This document shows, in pieces, positions 44,786 through 54,633 of a DNA stretch of 64,000 bases; positions within the stretch are counted from its first letter, which is position 1; every line of letters begins with the position of its first letter. The stretch lies in contig NZ_SLXO01000002.1 of assembly GCF_004341375.1 (NCBI RefSeq), positions 310,001 through 374,000 on the forward strand, given 5' to 3'. Under the pieces are notes generated by a model. The model did no database searches. It was not told where the DNA came from and was given only the letters and a program-made list of their open reading frames with translations. A program made the translations under genes and the position numbers. This stretch comes from Rhodothalassium salexigens DSM 2132. Its GTDB lineage: Bacteria; Pseudomonadota; Alphaproteobacteria; Sphingomonadales; Rhodothalassiaceae.

Positions 44786-46852
44786 ATGAGTAAGGCGGCC
44801 GACACATCGTCCCCGGCGCTCGCCGGGGCGTTTTCCAATCCCAGCGAAGCCGACTGGCTGGCGGCGGCGGAAAAGGCGCTTGGCGGGCGCGACCCGCACA
44901 AGGCGCTGACCCGGCCCAGTGACGACGGCGTCGCGGTGCGGCCGCTCTACACCCGCGCCGACGGCCCCGCCCATGTGGACCCCGTCCCCGGTTTCGCCAG
45001 CTTCACCCGCGGCGCTGCCGCCGCCCGGCCGGGCTGGGCGATCCGCCAGACCAGCGACCATCCCGACCCCGCCGCCGCCAACGCGCAGATCCTGGCCGAC
45101 CTGGAAGGCGGCGCCACCGACGTGGCCCTGACGCTCGACCTGGCGCTCGACGGGCGCGGCGGTCGCGGCGGCATCGCCGTGGCCAGCCTGGACGACCTGG
45201 ATCGCGCCCTCGCCGGCGTGCATCTGGACCTGGCGCCGGTGGCGCTCGACCCCGGCGCCCACGGGGTTACCGCCGCCGCCATGCTGGCCGCCCTGTGGCA
45301 ACGCCGCGGCCTGGCCGACGCCAAGGTGGCCGGCGCCTTCAACATCGATCCGATGGGCACGCTGGCCGCCGAGGGCAGCCTGCCGGTGCCGCTGACCCAG
45401 GCGCTGGCCGAGGCCGCGCACCTGGGCGCGCGCACCGACGCGCGCTTCGCCCGGGTGACCGCGCTGGGCGTCGACAGCGGCGTCTATCACGCCGCCGGCG
45501 CCGGCGAGGCGCAGGAACTGGCCGCCGCCATCGCCACCGGCGTCGCCTATCTGCGCGCCATGGAGGCCCAGGGCCTGCCGCCCGAGCGCGCCGGCCGACA
45601 GATCGCCTTCACCTTGGCCGCCGACACCGACGTCTATCTGACCGTCGCCAAACTGCGCGCCGCCCGGCGGCTGTGGCACCGGGTGATGGACGCGTGCGGC
45701 GCCGGCGACGTGCCCATGGCGCTCGGCGCGCGCACCGCCGAGCGGATGCTGACCCGGCGCGACCCGTGGGTGAACCTGCTGCGCGCCACCCTGGCCGGCT
45801 TCGCCGCGGCCACCGGCGGCGCCGACTGGCTGAGCGTCAGCCCGCACGACGCCGCACTCGGCGGCCCGGACGACCAGTCCACCGACACCGCCCGGCGCAT
45901 CGCCCGCAACGTCCAGGTGATCCTGGCCGAGGAAAGCCGCATGGCCCAGGTGATCGACCCGGCCGGCGGCGCCTGGGCGTTCGAGGCGCTGACCGACGAA
46001 CTGGCCCAGGCCGCCTGGGTGCAGTTCCAGACCATCGAGGCCGAAGGCGGCATCGCCCGCGCGCTGGAGACCGAGCGGCTGCAGGCGCGCATCGCCGAAA
46101 CCGCGCGACGCCGCGACGACGCGCTGGCAACCCGCAAGCACGCGATCACCGGGGTCTCGGAATTCGCCGACCCGGGCGAGGAACTGCCCGCCGTCGAGCC
46201 GGTGGACGGCGACGCCCTGCGCGCCGCCGCGCGCGAGCGCGCCGAACGCTCGGGCCATACCCTGCCCCAGGTGATGACCGCCAATCCCGGCTTCGAGGTG
46301 CAGATCACCGCGCTGACTCAGGGGGCGACGCCGACCATGCTGATCGACAGCGGCGAAGGCGTGCAGGTGGCGCGCCTGGCCCGGCGCCCGCTGGCCGCGG
46401 CCTATGAGGCGCTGCGCGACCGTGCCGACGCCCATGTCGCAGCGGATGGCCGGCGCCCGGCGGTGTTCCTGGCCGCCCTCGGGCCGCTCGCCGACCATGG
46501 CGCGCGGGTCAACTGGGCGCGCAACGCGCTCGCCGCCGGCGGGCTCGACGCCCCCGCCGGCGCCGGTACCGAGACCGGCGCCGATGCTGCCGCGACCCTG
46601 GCACAACAATTCAAGGACAGCGGCTGCGTCGAAGCGGTGCTGTGCGGCAGCGACGCGGCCTATGAGGCCGAGGCCGAGGCGGCGGCGCGCGCGCTCAAGG
46701 CCGCCGGCTGCCGTCACCTGACGCTGGCCGGCAAGCCCGGCGACCGGGCCGAGGCGTGGGCCGCCGCCGGCGTCGACGCCTATCTGTACCTGGGCTGCGA
46801 TATCCTGGCCGCCCTCGGCGCCATCCACGACCGTCTGGGAGAGCCCGCATGA
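44786..46852 (+). CDS. mutA: Methylmalonyl-CoA mutase small subunit
   Basis: Non-catalytic subunit of the heterodimeric B12-dependent mutase that interconverts methylmalonyl-CoA and succinyl-CoA. 688 residues. The mutase barrel resembles the large subunit ([37 protein letters not shown]). The C-terminal flavodoxin-like domain is present, but without the DxHxxG cobalamin-ligand motif, as expected for the beta chain ([19 protein letters not shown] in its place). It overlaps mutB by 4 nt (ATGA), so the subunits are made together. A meaB chaperone gene is not visible in this window. Confidence 0.93.
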   Translation: MSKAADTSSPALAGAFSNPSEADWLAAAEKALGGRDPHKALTRPSDDGVAVRPLYTRADGPAHVDPVPGFASFTRGAAAARPGWAIRQTSDHPDPAAANAQILADLEGGATDVALTLDLALDGRGGRGGIAVASLDDLDRALAGVHLDLAPVALDPGAHGVTAAAMLAALWQRRGLADAKVAGAFNIDPMGTLAAEGSLPVPLTQALAEAAHLGARTDARFARVTALGVDSGVYHAAGAGEAQELAAAIATGVAYLRAMEAQGLPPERAGRQIAFTLAADTDVYLTVAKLRAARRLWHRVMDACGAGDVPMALGARTAERMLTRRDPWVNLLRATLAGFAAATGGADWLSVSPHDAALGGPDDQSTDTARRIARNVQVILAEESRMAQVIDPAGGAWAFEALTDELAQAAWVQFQTIEAEGGIARALETERLQARIAETARRRDDALATRKHAITGVSEFADPGEELPAVEPVDGDALRAAARERAERSGHTLPQVMTANPGFEVQITALTQGATPTMLIDSGEGVQVARLARRPLAAAYEALRDRADAHVAADGRRPAVFLAALGPLADHGARVNWARNALAAGGLDAPAGAGTETGADAAATLAQQFKDSGCVEAVLCGSDAAYEAEAEAAARALKAAGCRHLTLAGKPGDRAEAWAAAGVDAYLYLGCDILAALGAIHDRLGEPA

Positions 46853-49050
46853 GCCGCATTCCCGATTTCGCCACCCTCGACCTCGCCGCACCGGCGCAAG
46901 ACGGCGACGCCTCGGCCTGGGCGCAGGCATTCCAAACCGCCACCGGCCAGACGCCCGCCGACGCCGCCTGGTCGAGCCCCGAGGGCATCGCGGTCAAGCC
47001 GCTCTACACCGCCGAGGACACCGCCGGGCTCGACCATCTGGACGGCCGGCCCGGTCTGGCGCCGTTCGGCCGCGGCCCCTATGCCACCATGTACACCCAG
47101 CGGCCATGGACCGTGCGCCAATATGCCGGCTTCTCCACCGCCGAGGATTCGAACGCCTTCTACCGGCGCAACCTGGCCGCCGGGCAAAAGGGCCTGTCGG
47201 TGGCGTTCGACCTGGCCACCCACCGCGGCTATGACAGCGACCATGAACGGGTATCGGGCGATGTGGGCATGGCCGGGGTCGCCATCGACAGCATCCTGGA
47301 CATGCGCACCCTGTTCGACGGCATCCCGCTCGACCGCATGTCGGTGTCGATGACCATGAACGGCGCCGTGCTGCCGGTGATGGCGCTTTACATCGTGGCG
47401 GCCGAAGAACAGGGCGTCAGCCCCGACAAGCTCGCCGGGACCATCCAGAACGACATCCTCAAGGAGTTCATGGTCCGCAACACCTATATCTATCCGCCGG
47501 CCCCCAGCATGCGGATCATCTCGGACATCTTCGCCTACACGGCGGAGCGCATGCCCAAGTTCAACTCGATCTCGATCTCGGGCTATCACATGCAGGAGGC
47601 CGGTGCGACCGCCGACCTGGAACTGGCCTACACCCTCGCCGACGGTATCGAGTATGCGCGCGCCGGCCAGGCCGCCGGGCTCGACATCGACCGCTTCGCG
47701 CCCCGGCTGAGCTTCTTCTGGGCGATCGGCATGAACCCGTTCATGGAGATCGCCAAGATGCGCGCCGCGCGGCTGTTGTGGGCCAAGCTGATGGCCGAGA
47801 CCTTCGCGCCCCAGAACCCCAAATCGCTGTCGCTGCGCACCCACTGCCAGACCTCGGGCTGGTCGCTGACCGCCCAGGACGTCTACAACAATGTCACCCG
47901 CACCATGATCGAGGCGCTGGCGGCGACCCAGGGCGGCACCCAGTCGCTGCACACCAACAGCTTCGACGAGGCGCTGGCGCTGCCGACCGACTTCTCGGCC
48001 CGGATCGCGCGCAACACCCAGTTGATCCTGCAGCAGGAAAGCGGCAACAACCGGGTCATCGACCCGTGGGGCGGCAGCCACTATGTGGAGCGTCTGACCC
48101 ACGATCTGGCGGCGCGCGCGCTCGCCCACATCGAAGAGGTCGAGGCCGAGGGCGGCATGGCCAAGGCGATCGACGCCGGCCTGCCCAAGCTGCGCATCGA
48201 AGAGGCCGCCGCGCGCACCCAGGCGCGCATCGACAGCGGCCGCCAGACCGTGGTCGGCGTCAACAAGTTCCGCCCCGAGGGCGACGAGGACGTGGACGTG
48301 CTCAAGGTGGACAACGCCGCGGTGCGCCAGCGCCAGCTCGACAAGCTGGCCCGGCTGCGCGCCGACCGCGACGAGGCGACGCTCGCCACCGCCCTCGACG
48401 CCTTGACCCAGGCCGCCGGCAACGGCCAGGGTAACTTGCTGGACTTGGCCGTGCACGCCGCGCGCGCCAAGGCCACGGTGGGCGAAATCTCGTCGGCGCT
48501 CGAAAAGGTGTGGGGCCGGCACAAGGCGAAGATCCAGACGGTGACCGGCATCTACGGCAAGGAAGTGGGCGAGAAACGGGCCGACATGCTGCGCGTGCGC
48601 GGCCGGGTGGCCAGTTTCCTCGAAGAAGAAGGCCGCCGGCCGCGCATCCTGATCGCCAAGATGGGCCAGGACGGCCACGACCGCGGCCAGAAGGTGATCG
48701 CATCCGCCTTCGCCGATCTGGGCTTCGACGTGGACATCGGCCCGCTGTTCCAGACCCCGGCCGAAGCGGCCGCCCAGGCGGTCGAGAACGACGTCCATGT
48801 GATCGGCGCCAGTTCGCTGGCCGCCGGGCATCTGAGCCTGGTGCCGGCGCTGCGCGACGAACTGAAGGCGCTGGGGCGCGACGATATTCTGATCGTCGTC
48901 GGCGGGGTGATCCCGCCGGGCGACCATGCGGCGCTTTACGAGGCCGGCGCGGCGGCGATCTTCCCGCCCGGCACGGTGATCGCCGAGGCCGCCGACCGCC
49001 TGCTCGACACCCTGCAAAAGGATCTCGGCCACCCGGCGGCGGCCGAGTAA
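46849..49050 (+). CDS. mutB: Methylmalonyl-CoA mutase large (catalytic) subunit
   Basis: Adenosylcobalamin-dependent catalytic subunit for propionate, odd-chain and ethylmalonyl-CoA pathway metabolism. 733 residues from the ATG at 46849; the frame is open 31 codons upstream inside mutA. Substrate-barrel motifs are [41 protein letters not shown] and [11 protein letters not shown]. The C-terminal B12 domain has DGHDRGQ (D608, H610, G613), then [14 protein letters not shown] and [10 protein letters not shown]. It ends 61 bp before the leader region of the metE riboswitch. Confidence 0.97.
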   Translation: MSRIPDFATLDLAAPAQDGDASAWAQAFQTATGQTPADAAWSSPEGIAVKPLYTAEDTAGLDHLDGRPGLAPFGRGPYATMYTQRPWTVRQYAGFSTAEDSNAFYRRNLAAGQKGLSVAFDLATHRGYDSDHERVSGDVGMAGVAIDSILDMRTLFDGIPLDRMSVSMTMNGAVLPVMALYIVAAEEQGVSPDKLAGTIQNDILKEFMVRNTYIYPPAPSMRIISDIFAYTAERMPKFNSISISGYHMQEAGATADLELAYTLADGIEYARAGQAAGLDIDRFAPRLSFFWAIGMNPFMEIAKMRAARLLWAKLMAETFAPQNPKSLSLRTHCQTSGWSLTAQDVYNNVTRTMIEALAATQGGTQSLHTNSFDEALALPTDFSARIARNTQLILQQESGNNRVIDPWGGSHYVERLTHDLAARALAHIEEVEAEGGMAKAIDAGLPKLRIEEAAARTQARIDSGRQTVVGVNKFRPEGDEDVDVLKVDNAAVRQRQLDKLARLRADRDEATLATALDALTQAAGNGQGNLLDLAVHAARAKATVGEISSALEKVWGRHKAKIQTVTGIYGKEVGEKRADMLRVRGRVASFLEEEGRRPRILIAKMGQDGHDRGQKVIASAFADLGFDVDIGPLFQTPAEAAAQAVENDVHVIGASSLAAGHLSLVPALRDELKALGRDDILIVVGGVIPPGDHAALYEAGAAAIFPPGTVIAEAADRLLDTLQKDLGHPAAAE

Positions 49051-49110
49051 AGACCGTCAAGCCAAACAGGGTGTTGACCGACCCCGGTCGATCGGCGACC
49101 CTGAGGCCAT

Positions 49111-49285
49111 GCGACGGTGCCCGCAAGGGCATAACAGGGAAGCCGGTGCGGCGCTCATACGAGCCGCCAAGTCCGGCGCTGTCCCCGCAACTGTAAGCGG
49201 ATGGGCGCGTTCAACCAAGCCACTGGGGCTTCGGCCCCGGGAAGGCGAGCGCCGCCAGCCCGCGAGCCAGGAGACCTACCGCCGC
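49111..49285 (+). promoter_or_regulatory. Cobalamin (AdoCbl) riboswitch
   Basis: Conserved blocks appear in order: GGGAAGCCGGTG, GTCCGGCGCTGTCCCCGC followed by AACTGTAAGCGG, GCCACTGGGG, CCGGGAAGGCGAGC and GCGAGCCAGGAGACC. The closing stem P1 pairs GCGACGGT (49111-49118) with ACCGCCGC (49278-49285), with one mismatch. A TTGACC at 49074-49079 could be the -35, with a weak -10 17 bp on. Downstream, GCCGAA/TTCGGC (49304-49324) forms a hairpin directly before a GGAGGA ribosome site, suggesting translational control. The expected effect is B12-dependent repression of metE. Confidence 0.95.
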
Positions 49286-49336
49286 ATTGGGTCAACTCAT
49301 GCAGCCGAACGGGGTGTTTTCGGCGGAGGACTGGCA

Positions 49337-49420
49337 ATGACGGCACGCGATCCGCGTCCCGGTCTCGCACCGGGTTTCTTCATCGGTTTCCCGAACTCAC
49401 CGCTTGGCCGGACCGGCTAG
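49337..49420 (+). CDS. Possible 27-residue leader ORF after the riboswitch
   Basis: ATG with a very good GGAGGA site seven bases upstream, directly after the riboswitch expression hairpin. It reads MTARDPRPGLAPGFFIGF then a few residues to a TAG at 49418-49420. The same frame continues without shift into the coding-like frame that starts at 49424. It may be a regulatory peptide, or the true start of a gene broken by an amber codon. I do not recognise it. Confidence 0.35.
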   Translation: MTARDPRPGLAPGFFIGFPNSPLGRTG

Positions 49421-49423
49421 ACC

Positions 49424-50395
49424 ATGACGCAGTGCCCGCGACAGGTGACGCGGGCGCGACGGATGGCGGACGGCCCGGCCCCGACCCGGCGGCTGTGTGT
49501 CCCGTGGGACGATCCCCTGCGGGTGGTGCAGCGCTGGTTCGATGGCGACGCCTTCGCGTCCGAAGCGCCCGACACGATCCTGTACACCTGGCTTGCGCTG
49601 TTGGCCGCCCCGGTGACCCCGTCCAAGGCCGCCCGGTCGTTGATCGACCGCTTGTGCCCGAACGGCGAGCCGGCCGGCCTCAGCGCGCGCCAACGCCAGT
49701 GCCTCGACCTGCTCGCCGCCGTCGCCCGCCACCCCGATACCGCATCGGGACCGGCGTCGGCCAAGAGCCCCCCCCTGACCCGTGCCAATCCCTCTCTCAC
49801 AGGAGACCGTCATGGTACGATCCGCCAATCTGGGCTTTCCGCGCATCGGCGCCCGCCGCGAACTGAAACACGCCGTCGAAGCCTATTGGAAAGGCGAGTG
49901 CTCGGCCGACCGCCTCAAGGCGATCGGCGCCGAACTGCGCACCCGCCACTGGCAGCTTCAACAGGACGCCGGGATCGACGTGATCCCGTCCAACGACTTT
50001 TCGTTCTACGACCAGATGCTCGACATGGCGGTGACGCTGGGCGCGGTGCCGCCGCGCTTCGCCGCGCTGGCCGACGCCGACCCGCTCGACCTGCGCTTCG
50101 CCATGGCGCGCGGCACCGACGACGCGCCGGCGATGGAAATGACCAAATGGTTCGACACCAACTATCATTACATCGTGCCCGAAGTCTCGGCCGACCAGCG
50201 CTTCGAGTTGCGCGACCCCAAGCCGGTGGCCGAGGTCCGCGAGGCCCGCGCGCTCGGCATCCAAACCCGGCCGGTGCTGATCGGACCGATCACCTTCCTG
50301 ATGCTCAGCAAGGCCCAGGACGGAACGGCGCCCCTGTCGCTGCTCGGCCGGCTGTTGCCGATCTATCGCCAATTGCTCAACCGGCTGGCCGATGA
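49424..50395 (+). CDS. Coding-like frame between riboswitch and metE, no stop before metE
   Basis: From 49424 (or the ATG at 49463) to about 49790 this frame has strong third-position G/C bias and a protein-like sequence: RLCVPWDDPLRVVQRWF, then DTILYTWLALLAAPVTPSKAA, then LSARQRQCLDLLAAVARHPDT. I do not recognise the family. It has no good ribosome site of its own and lies in frame with the 27-residue ORF upstream, separated by one TAG. It does not stop before metE but runs 583 bases into it in another frame (formal end 50395), where the sequence is clearly only a metE shadow. A frameshift, a readthrough, or a short real gene ending by overlap are all possible. Confidence 0.35.
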   Translation: MTQCPRQVTRARRMADGPAPTRRLCVPWDDPLRVVQRWFDGDAFASEAPDTILYTWLALLAAPVTPSKAARSLIDRLCPNGEPAGLSARQRQCLDLLAAVARHPDTASGPASAKSPPLTRANPSLTGDRHGTIRQSGLSAHRRPPRTETRRRSLLERRVLGRPPQGDRRRTAHPPLAASTGRRDRRDPVQRLFVLRPDARHGGDAGRGAAALRRAGRRRPARPALRHGARHRRRAGDGNDQMVRHQLSLHRARSLGRPALRVARPQAGGRGPRGPRARHPNPAGADRTDHLPDAQQGPGRNGAPVAARPAVADLSPIAQPAGR

Positions 50396-52085
50396 GGGCG
50401 CGGAGTGGGTTCAGGTGGACGAACCGGTCCTGGCGCTCGACTTGCCCGCGTCGGCCCAGGACGCGCTGCGCACCGCCTATGCCGCGCTGGCCGACGAACG
50501 CCCGGCGCTCATGCTGACCAGCTATTTCGAGGGCCTGGGCGACAATCTGGCGCTTGCCGCCGGGCTACCGGTCGCCGGCCTGCACCTGGACCTGGTGCGC
50601 GGCGCGCAGGACCTGACGCCCGCCCTGACGCTGGTCGACCGCGACCGGGTGCTGTCGCTGGGCCTGATCGACGGCCGCAACATCTGGCGCGCCAACCTGC
50701 GCGACACGCTCAAGACCCTGCAGGTGGCGATCGCCGCACGCGGTCCCGAGCGGTTGCAGGTGGCGCCGTCCTGTTCGCTGCTCCATTGCCCGGTGGACCT
50801 GACCCGCGAGACCGAGCTTGACGCCGAATTGCGCGGCTGGCTCGCCTTCGCCAAGCAGAAACTCGAAGAGGTCGCGGTCCTGGCGCGGGCGGCGCACGGC
50901 ACCAGCACCGCCATCGAAGACGCCCTCGATGACGCCCACATGGCGGCGACCCGGCGGCGTACGTCGGCCCGGACCCACGACCGCGCGGTCGCCGACCGTC
51001 TGGCCAGCGTTCAAACCCGCGACATGGAGCGCCGCTCGCCATTTGCCGAGCGCCGGGTCAAGCAACAGGCCCGCTTTGACCTGCCGCCCTTCCCCACCAC
51101 CACCATCGGCTCGTTCCCACAGACGCGAGAGGTCCGGAAGGCGCGCGCTGCCCACCGACGCGGCGACATGGACGACGCCGCCTATGAGGCGTTTCTCAAG
51201 GCGGAGACCGAACGCACGATCCGCGCGCAGGAGGATCTGGGCCTCGATGTGCTGGTCCACGGAGAGTTCGAGCGCAACGACATGGTCGAATATTTCGGCG
51301 AGCAACTGAACGGCTTCGCCTTCACCCGCGCCGGATGGGTACAGTCCTACGGCACCCGGTGCGTCAAGCCGCCGATCATCTACGGCGACGTGTCGCGTCC
51401 GGCCCCGATGACGGTCGCCTGGTCGCGCTATGCCCAATCGCTCACCGACCGGCCGGTCAAGGGCATGCTCACCGGGCCGGTGACGATTCTGCAATGGTCG
51501 TTCGTGCGCGACGACCAACCCCGCAGCGCCACCTGCTTTCAGATCGCGCTGGCGATCCGCGACGAGGTGGCCGACCTCGAAGCCGCCGGTATCGGCATGA
51601 TCCAGATCGACGAACCGGCGCTGCGCGAAGGACTGCCGCTGCGCACCGCCGACCGCGCGGCCTATCTGGACTGGGCGGTGGATGCGTTCCGGCTGGCAGC
51701 GGCACCGGTCGCCGACGCAACGCAGATCCACACGCATATGTGCTATGCCGAGTTCAACGACATCATGGACGCCATCGCCGGTCTCGACGCCGACGTGATC
51801 TCCATCGAAACGTCGCGCTCGCACATGGCGTTGCTCGATGCCTTCGCGGTGTTCGCGTATCCCAACGACATCGGCCCCGGCGTATGGGATATCCACTCGC
51901 CGCGGGTACCGTCGTCGGACGAGATGGTCGCCTTGCTGACCAAGGCGTCGGCGGCGATCCCGCGCGACCGGCTGTGGGTCAACCCCGACTGCGGGCTGAA
52001 GACCCGCGCTTGGCCCGAGGTGGCGGCGGCGCTCAAAGCCATGGTCTCGGCGGCGCGCAGCCTGCGTCACGCCAAGGCGGCGTAA
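49812..52085 (+). CDS. metE: Cobalamin-independent methionine synthase
   Basis: Transfers the methyl group of 5-methyltetrahydropteroyl-triglutamate to homocysteine without B12. 757 residues from the ATG at 49812 with AGGAG upstream. Two (beta/alpha)8 barrels: the N-terminal domain starts [23 protein letters not shown], and the C-terminal catalytic domain starts near [12 protein letters not shown]. Zinc ligands are H642 and C644 ([12 protein letters not shown]) and C727 (NPDCGLKTR), matching H641/C643/C726 of E. coli. The B12 riboswitch 527 nt upstream should shut it off when cobalamin is available, implying a MetH elsewhere. A strong terminator stem follows 5 nt after the stop. Confidence 0.97.
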   Translation: MVRSANLGFPRIGARRELKHAVEAYWKGECSADRLKAIGAELRTRHWQLQQDAGIDVIPSNDFSFYDQMLDMAVTLGAVPPRFAALADADPLDLRFAMARGTDDAPAMEMTKWFDTNYHYIVPEVSADQRFELRDPKPVAEVREARALGIQTRPVLIGPITFLMLSKAQDGTAPLSLLGRLLPIYRQLLNRLADEGAEWVQVDEPVLALDLPASAQDALRTAYAALADERPALMLTSYFEGLGDNLALAAGLPVAGLHLDLVRGAQDLTPALTLVDRDRVLSLGLIDGRNIWRANLRDTLKTLQVAIAARGPERLQVAPSCSLLHCPVDLTRETELDAELRGWLAFAKQKLEEVAVLARAAHGTSTAIEDALDDAHMAATRRRTSARTHDRAVADRLASVQTRDMERRSPFAERRVKQQARFDLPPFPTTTIGSFPQTREVRKARAAHRRGDMDDAAYEAFLKAETERTIRAQEDLGLDVLVHGEFERNDMVEYFGEQLNGFAFTRAGWVQSYGTRCVKPPIIYGDVSRPAPMTVAWSRYAQSLTDRPVKGMLTGPVTILQWSFVRDDQPRSATCFQIALAIRDEVADLEAAGIGMIQIDEPALREGLPLRTADRAAYLDWAVDAFRLAAAPVADATQIHTHMCYAEFNDIMDAIAGLDADVISIETSRSHMALLDAFAVFAYPNDIGPGVWDIHSPRVPSSDEMVALLTKASAAIPRDRLWVNPDCGLKTRAWPEVAAALKAMVSAARSLRHAKAA

Positions 52086-52090
52086 CCGGT

Positions 52091-52124
52091 GCGCGGGGGC
52101 GCGCGCGTGTGTGTGCCCCCGCGC
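52091..52124 (+). terminator. Strong stem-loop after metE
   Basis: GCGCGGGGGC and GCCCCCGCGC form a perfect 10-bp stem around a 14-base loop made of GC and GT alternation, beginning 5 nt after the metE stop. No T-run, but the strength and position suit a terminator, possibly shared with the convergent small lipoprotein gene. Confidence 0.6.
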
Positions 52125-52139
52125 CTTCAGGGCGAGCCC

Positions 52140-52340
52140 TCAGCCTTCGCCCGCCTCCGGCGCGTCTTCGTCATACTCGATCACGTCTTCGAGCGGGTCG
52201 GGACTGTCGCTTTCGTTGGCCTCGTCGGCGGTGACGGCGCCGGCGGTAGCACCGGCGGCGAGCGCACAGCCACCGGCCGACAGGGCGAGCGGCACGAGCA
52301 CGAAGAGTGCCCGCAACCGCGAACGGGTTGCATCGGTCAT
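52140..52340 (-). CDS. Small lipoprotein of unknown function
   Basis: 66 residues from the ATG at 52340 (in-frame ATGs further upstream at 52358 and 52391 are less likely). A lipoprotein signal RSRLRALFVLVPLALSAGGC (lipobox SAGGC) is followed by a glycine-zipper-like ALAAGATAGAV and a very acidic tail (ADEANESDSPDPLEDVIEYD). The mature protein is only about 42 residues. Family not recognised; small acidic lipoproteins of this type are often envelope stress or entericidin-like, which is a guess. It is convergent with metE. Confidence 0.6.
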   Translation of the reverse strand: MTDATRSRLRALFVLVPLALSAGGCALAAGATAGAVTADEANESDSPDPLEDVIEYDEDAPEAGEG

Positions 52341-52485
52341 ACCCGCTGACGTGGCCATCACCGGCGGGCGACGCAACCCCCGTGCCGCCACCCCGTCCGA
52401 CGCCGGGCACCGAGACCCGGCATCGAGGGCCGGCAGGCGCCCAGCCCGGCGCCGGTCGCCCGATCATCAGCCCAGGTGGCCGTCG

Positions 52486-53040
52486 TCAACGCCGGCGACG
52501 GTCGAAAATCAGGCAGTCATAGGCCGGTGCCGTGCCGTCGGCCGGGTGCGGCTCGCGGTGGACCTCGGCCCAGGCCGACCAGTCCACCGCCGGCATCACC
52601 GTATCGCCCTCGGGCGCGGCATGAACCGCGGTCCAGATCAGCCGGTCGGCGAGCGGCAGCGCCTGGGCGAACACCTCGGCGCCGCCGATCACCGCCGCTT
52701 CATCCGCCCCGGCCACCAGCGCCAAGGCCGCGTCCAGATCGGGCGCCACCTCGACCCCCTCGGCGTGCCAGTCGCGCTGACGGGTGAGCACGATATTGCG
52801 CCGACCGGGCAACGGCCGGCCGATGGAGCGGAAGGTGCGTCGGCCCATGATCATCGCCTTGCCCATGGTCTGGCGCTTGAACCATTGCAACTCGGCCGGG
52901 ATCGACCAGGGCAGGTCGCCGTCGCGGCCGATGACGCCATTGTCGGCCACCGCCACCACCAGCGACACATGGCGCGGCCGCCCGGCAGCTCCGGCGGCAC
53001 CGCACCCACCGAGAGGCTCGCAGGCAGGGGGCGCGCTCAT
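52486..53040 (-). CDS. folA: Dihydrofolate reductase
   Basis: NADPH-dependent reduction of dihydrofolate to tetrahydrofolate. From the ATG at 53040 it has 184 residues, but the first 24 (Pro/Gly/Ala/Cys-rich) lie before the normal family start SLVVAVADNGVIGRDGDLPW. A GTG at 52968 would give the usual length of 160. Motifs: LPWSIPAELQWFKRQTMGKAMIMGRRTF, IGRPLPGRRNIVLTRQ and AAVIGGAEVFAQAL. The active-site acid, usually Asp27 in E. coli, appears as Glu in SIPAELQWFK. No thyA is adjacent in the window. Confidence 0.92.
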   Translation of the reverse strand: MSAPPACEPLGGCGAAGAAGRPRHVSLVVAVADNGVIGRDGDLPWSIPAELQWFKRQTMGKAMIMGRRTFRSIGRPLPGRRNIVLTRQRDWHAEGVEVAPDLDAALALVAGADEAAVIGGAEVFAQALPLADRLIWTAVHAAPEGDTVMPAVDWSAWAEVHREPHPADGTAPAYDCLIFDRRRR

Positions 53041-53106
53041 CGGCCACCCCGGCGGCGGCGCGCGCCTGCTTGCCCTGTTTCGGCCGGCTGCCTATGGTCC
53101 CGGATC

Positions 53107-53916
53107 ATGATCAAACGCATCCTTCTCGTCCTCGCCGTTCTGGGCGGCTTCGCGGTCGCGAGCCTGTGGGGCCTTCACCTCTACTATCGCGGCCAGATCT
53201 TCAACCCCGGCGACGATCCGGCGGCGGTCGAAGACGCCGTCTTCCCGGTCGAGACGGTGACCATCCGGCCGACGCCCGACCTGGCGCTGCGCGGCTGGTG
53301 GCACGCGCCCGAGGACGGTGAAGCGACGGTGCTCTACCTGCACGGCAATTCGGGCAATATGGGCGACTATATGCCCGGCGTCGCGCCGCTGGTGGCGGCG
53401 GGTTATGGCGTGCTGGTGTTCGATTATCGCGGCTATGGCGGCAATCCGGGCCGGCCGACGGACGAAGCCTTGCTGGCCGACGCCGCCGCCGCCCTCGACT
53501 GGCTCGACCGGCGCGGCGTGCGCCCCGGCAGCGTGGCGGTCTATGGCTATTCACTGGGTACCGGCGTCGCGGTGCCGCTGGCCGCCCGGCGCGACGTGGG
53601 CGCGGTGGTGCTGGCCGCCCCGTTCGGTTCGATCGCGCAGATGGGCTATGGCCAGTATCCGCGCTGGTTCGTCGACGCCGTGCTGGCCGATCGCTTCGAC
53701 AGCTTGGCCGCCGCGCCGAACGTCCACGAGCCGGTGCTGATCGTCCACGGCAACCGCGACACCACCGTGCCGGTCACCCTGTCGGAACCATTGGCCGCCG
53801 CCCTGCCCAACGCCCAGCGGGTGGTGATCGACGGCGCGGGCCATGGCTGGGACCTGTTCGAGACCGGCGGCACCGCCCATATCCTCGATTTCCTGGCGGC
53901 GACGCTGGGGCGCTGA
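53107..53916 (+). CDS. Alpha/beta hydrolase, ABHD13/YfhR-like, membrane anchored
   Basis: Serine hydrolase of the Bem46/ABHD13 group; substrate unknown. 269 residues from the ATG at 53107; the open frame to 52111 runs through folA in antisense and is not used. One N-terminal membrane anchor (ILLVLAVLGGFAVASLWGLHLYY, about 5-27) places the domain in the periplasm or at the membrane. Catalytic features: oxyanion motif LYLHGNSGNMGDY, nucleophile elbow YGYSLGTGVAV, Asp in HGNRDTTVPV and His in GAGHGWDLF. It is divergent from folA, with 66 bp between starts. Confidence 0.9.
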   Translation: MIKRILLVLAVLGGFAVASLWGLHLYYRGQIFNPGDDPAAVEDAVFPVETVTIRPTPDLALRGWWHAPEDGEATVLYLHGNSGNMGDYMPGVAPLVAAGYGVLVFDYRGYGGNPGRPTDEALLADAAAALDWLDRRGVRPGSVAVYGYSLGTGVAVPLAARRDVGAVVLAAPFGSIAQMGYGQYPRWFVDAVLADRFDSLAAAPNVHEPVLIVHGNRDTTVPVTLSEPLAAALPNAQRVVIDGAGHGWDLFETGGTAHILDFLAATLGR

Positions 53917-54045
53917 CCGCCGCGTCCGGCTATGTCCGGGTGCCAAGACCGCGTCGGCGCTCGGGCTTGGCCGCCCTCGCCTGCTTGGACGCGCCCTGGG
54001 CCTGCGGTTGCCGGCCCGGGGGCAAGGCAGAGGCTCGGCTAGCGG

Positions 54046-54633
54046 CTATTCGCGCGGTGTCTGCTGGAAGGCGTAGTCGTAGGTCTGTTCGGCCACGTCT
54101 TCGGTGGTGCGGTTCTTGTAGCGTTCGATCGCCTCGTTGAGCGAGCCTTGCAATTCCGCGCCGATCTTACCGCCGTCGCCCGACACCCGGCCGCGGATCA
54201 CCGCGCGCATGGCGTCGATATGGGCCTTGACCAGTTCGATCATATTGTCGGTGATTTCGTTCTTGGTCGGCACGGTGAAGCTGTGCAGGCTTTCGGCGAA
54301 GCTGGAGATCAGCGGATAGCCGAAGGTGCCGCCCTGGCCCTGCATGTCGTGGGCGATCGAGTGGATTTCGGCGAAAATCTCGTGGCGGCGTTCGGGCGTG
54401 TCGACGCAGCGGCCGTGATAGTTGGCCAGCTCGGTGACCAGGCCGTTGACCCAGTCGGGATAATCCTCGGCCATGGATTCCAGCGCTTCCTGCGCGCGCC
54501 GCAAGGCTTCGTCGGACACCGCGCCGGTGCCGCCGCCCAGGCCCAGCGTCTTCTCCTTCAGCCGGTTCTTGAACCGGTAGTAGCGGACGATGGTGGGCGG
54601 CTTCTTGCCGCTGCTGTTGCGCGCGTTAGCCAT
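54046..54633 (-). CDS. Histidine phosphotransfer (Hpt)-like protein
   Basis: 195 residues; four-helix Hpt-like domain with the phospho-site region EIHSIAHDMQGQGGTFGYPLIS, where H95 aligns with the phospho-accepting His of AHxLKG motifs (K replaced by Q). The N-terminal 30 residues are basic (KKPPTIVRYYRFKNRLKEK). Probably a phosphorelay intermediate, but the partner kinase is not in the window. Its ATG overlaps the upstream receiver gene by 8 nt (ATGGCTAA), so receiver and Hpt are made together. A motility or cell-cycle relay is possible; nothing here proves it. Confidence 0.75.
   Translation of the reverse strand: MANARNSSGKKPPTIVRYYRFKNRLKEKTLGLGGGTGAVSDEALRRAQEALESMAEDYPDWVNGLVTELANYHGRCVDTPERRHEIFAEIHSIAHDMQGQGGTFGYPLISSFAESLHSFTVPTKNEITDNMIELVKAHIDAMRAVIRGRVSGDGGKIGAELQGSLNEAIERYKNRTTEDVAEQTYDYAFQQTPRE

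Noticed and set aside
44705-46930. 741-residue open frame on the minus strand, and a 750-residue one at 46780-49032
   Set aside because: Antisense of mutA and mutB; low-complexity Gly/Ala/Arg with no recognisable domain.
49109-49336. Open frame passing through the riboswitch into the 27-residue ORF
   Set aside because: The sequence is explained by the conserved riboswitch fold; the coding signal begins only after it.
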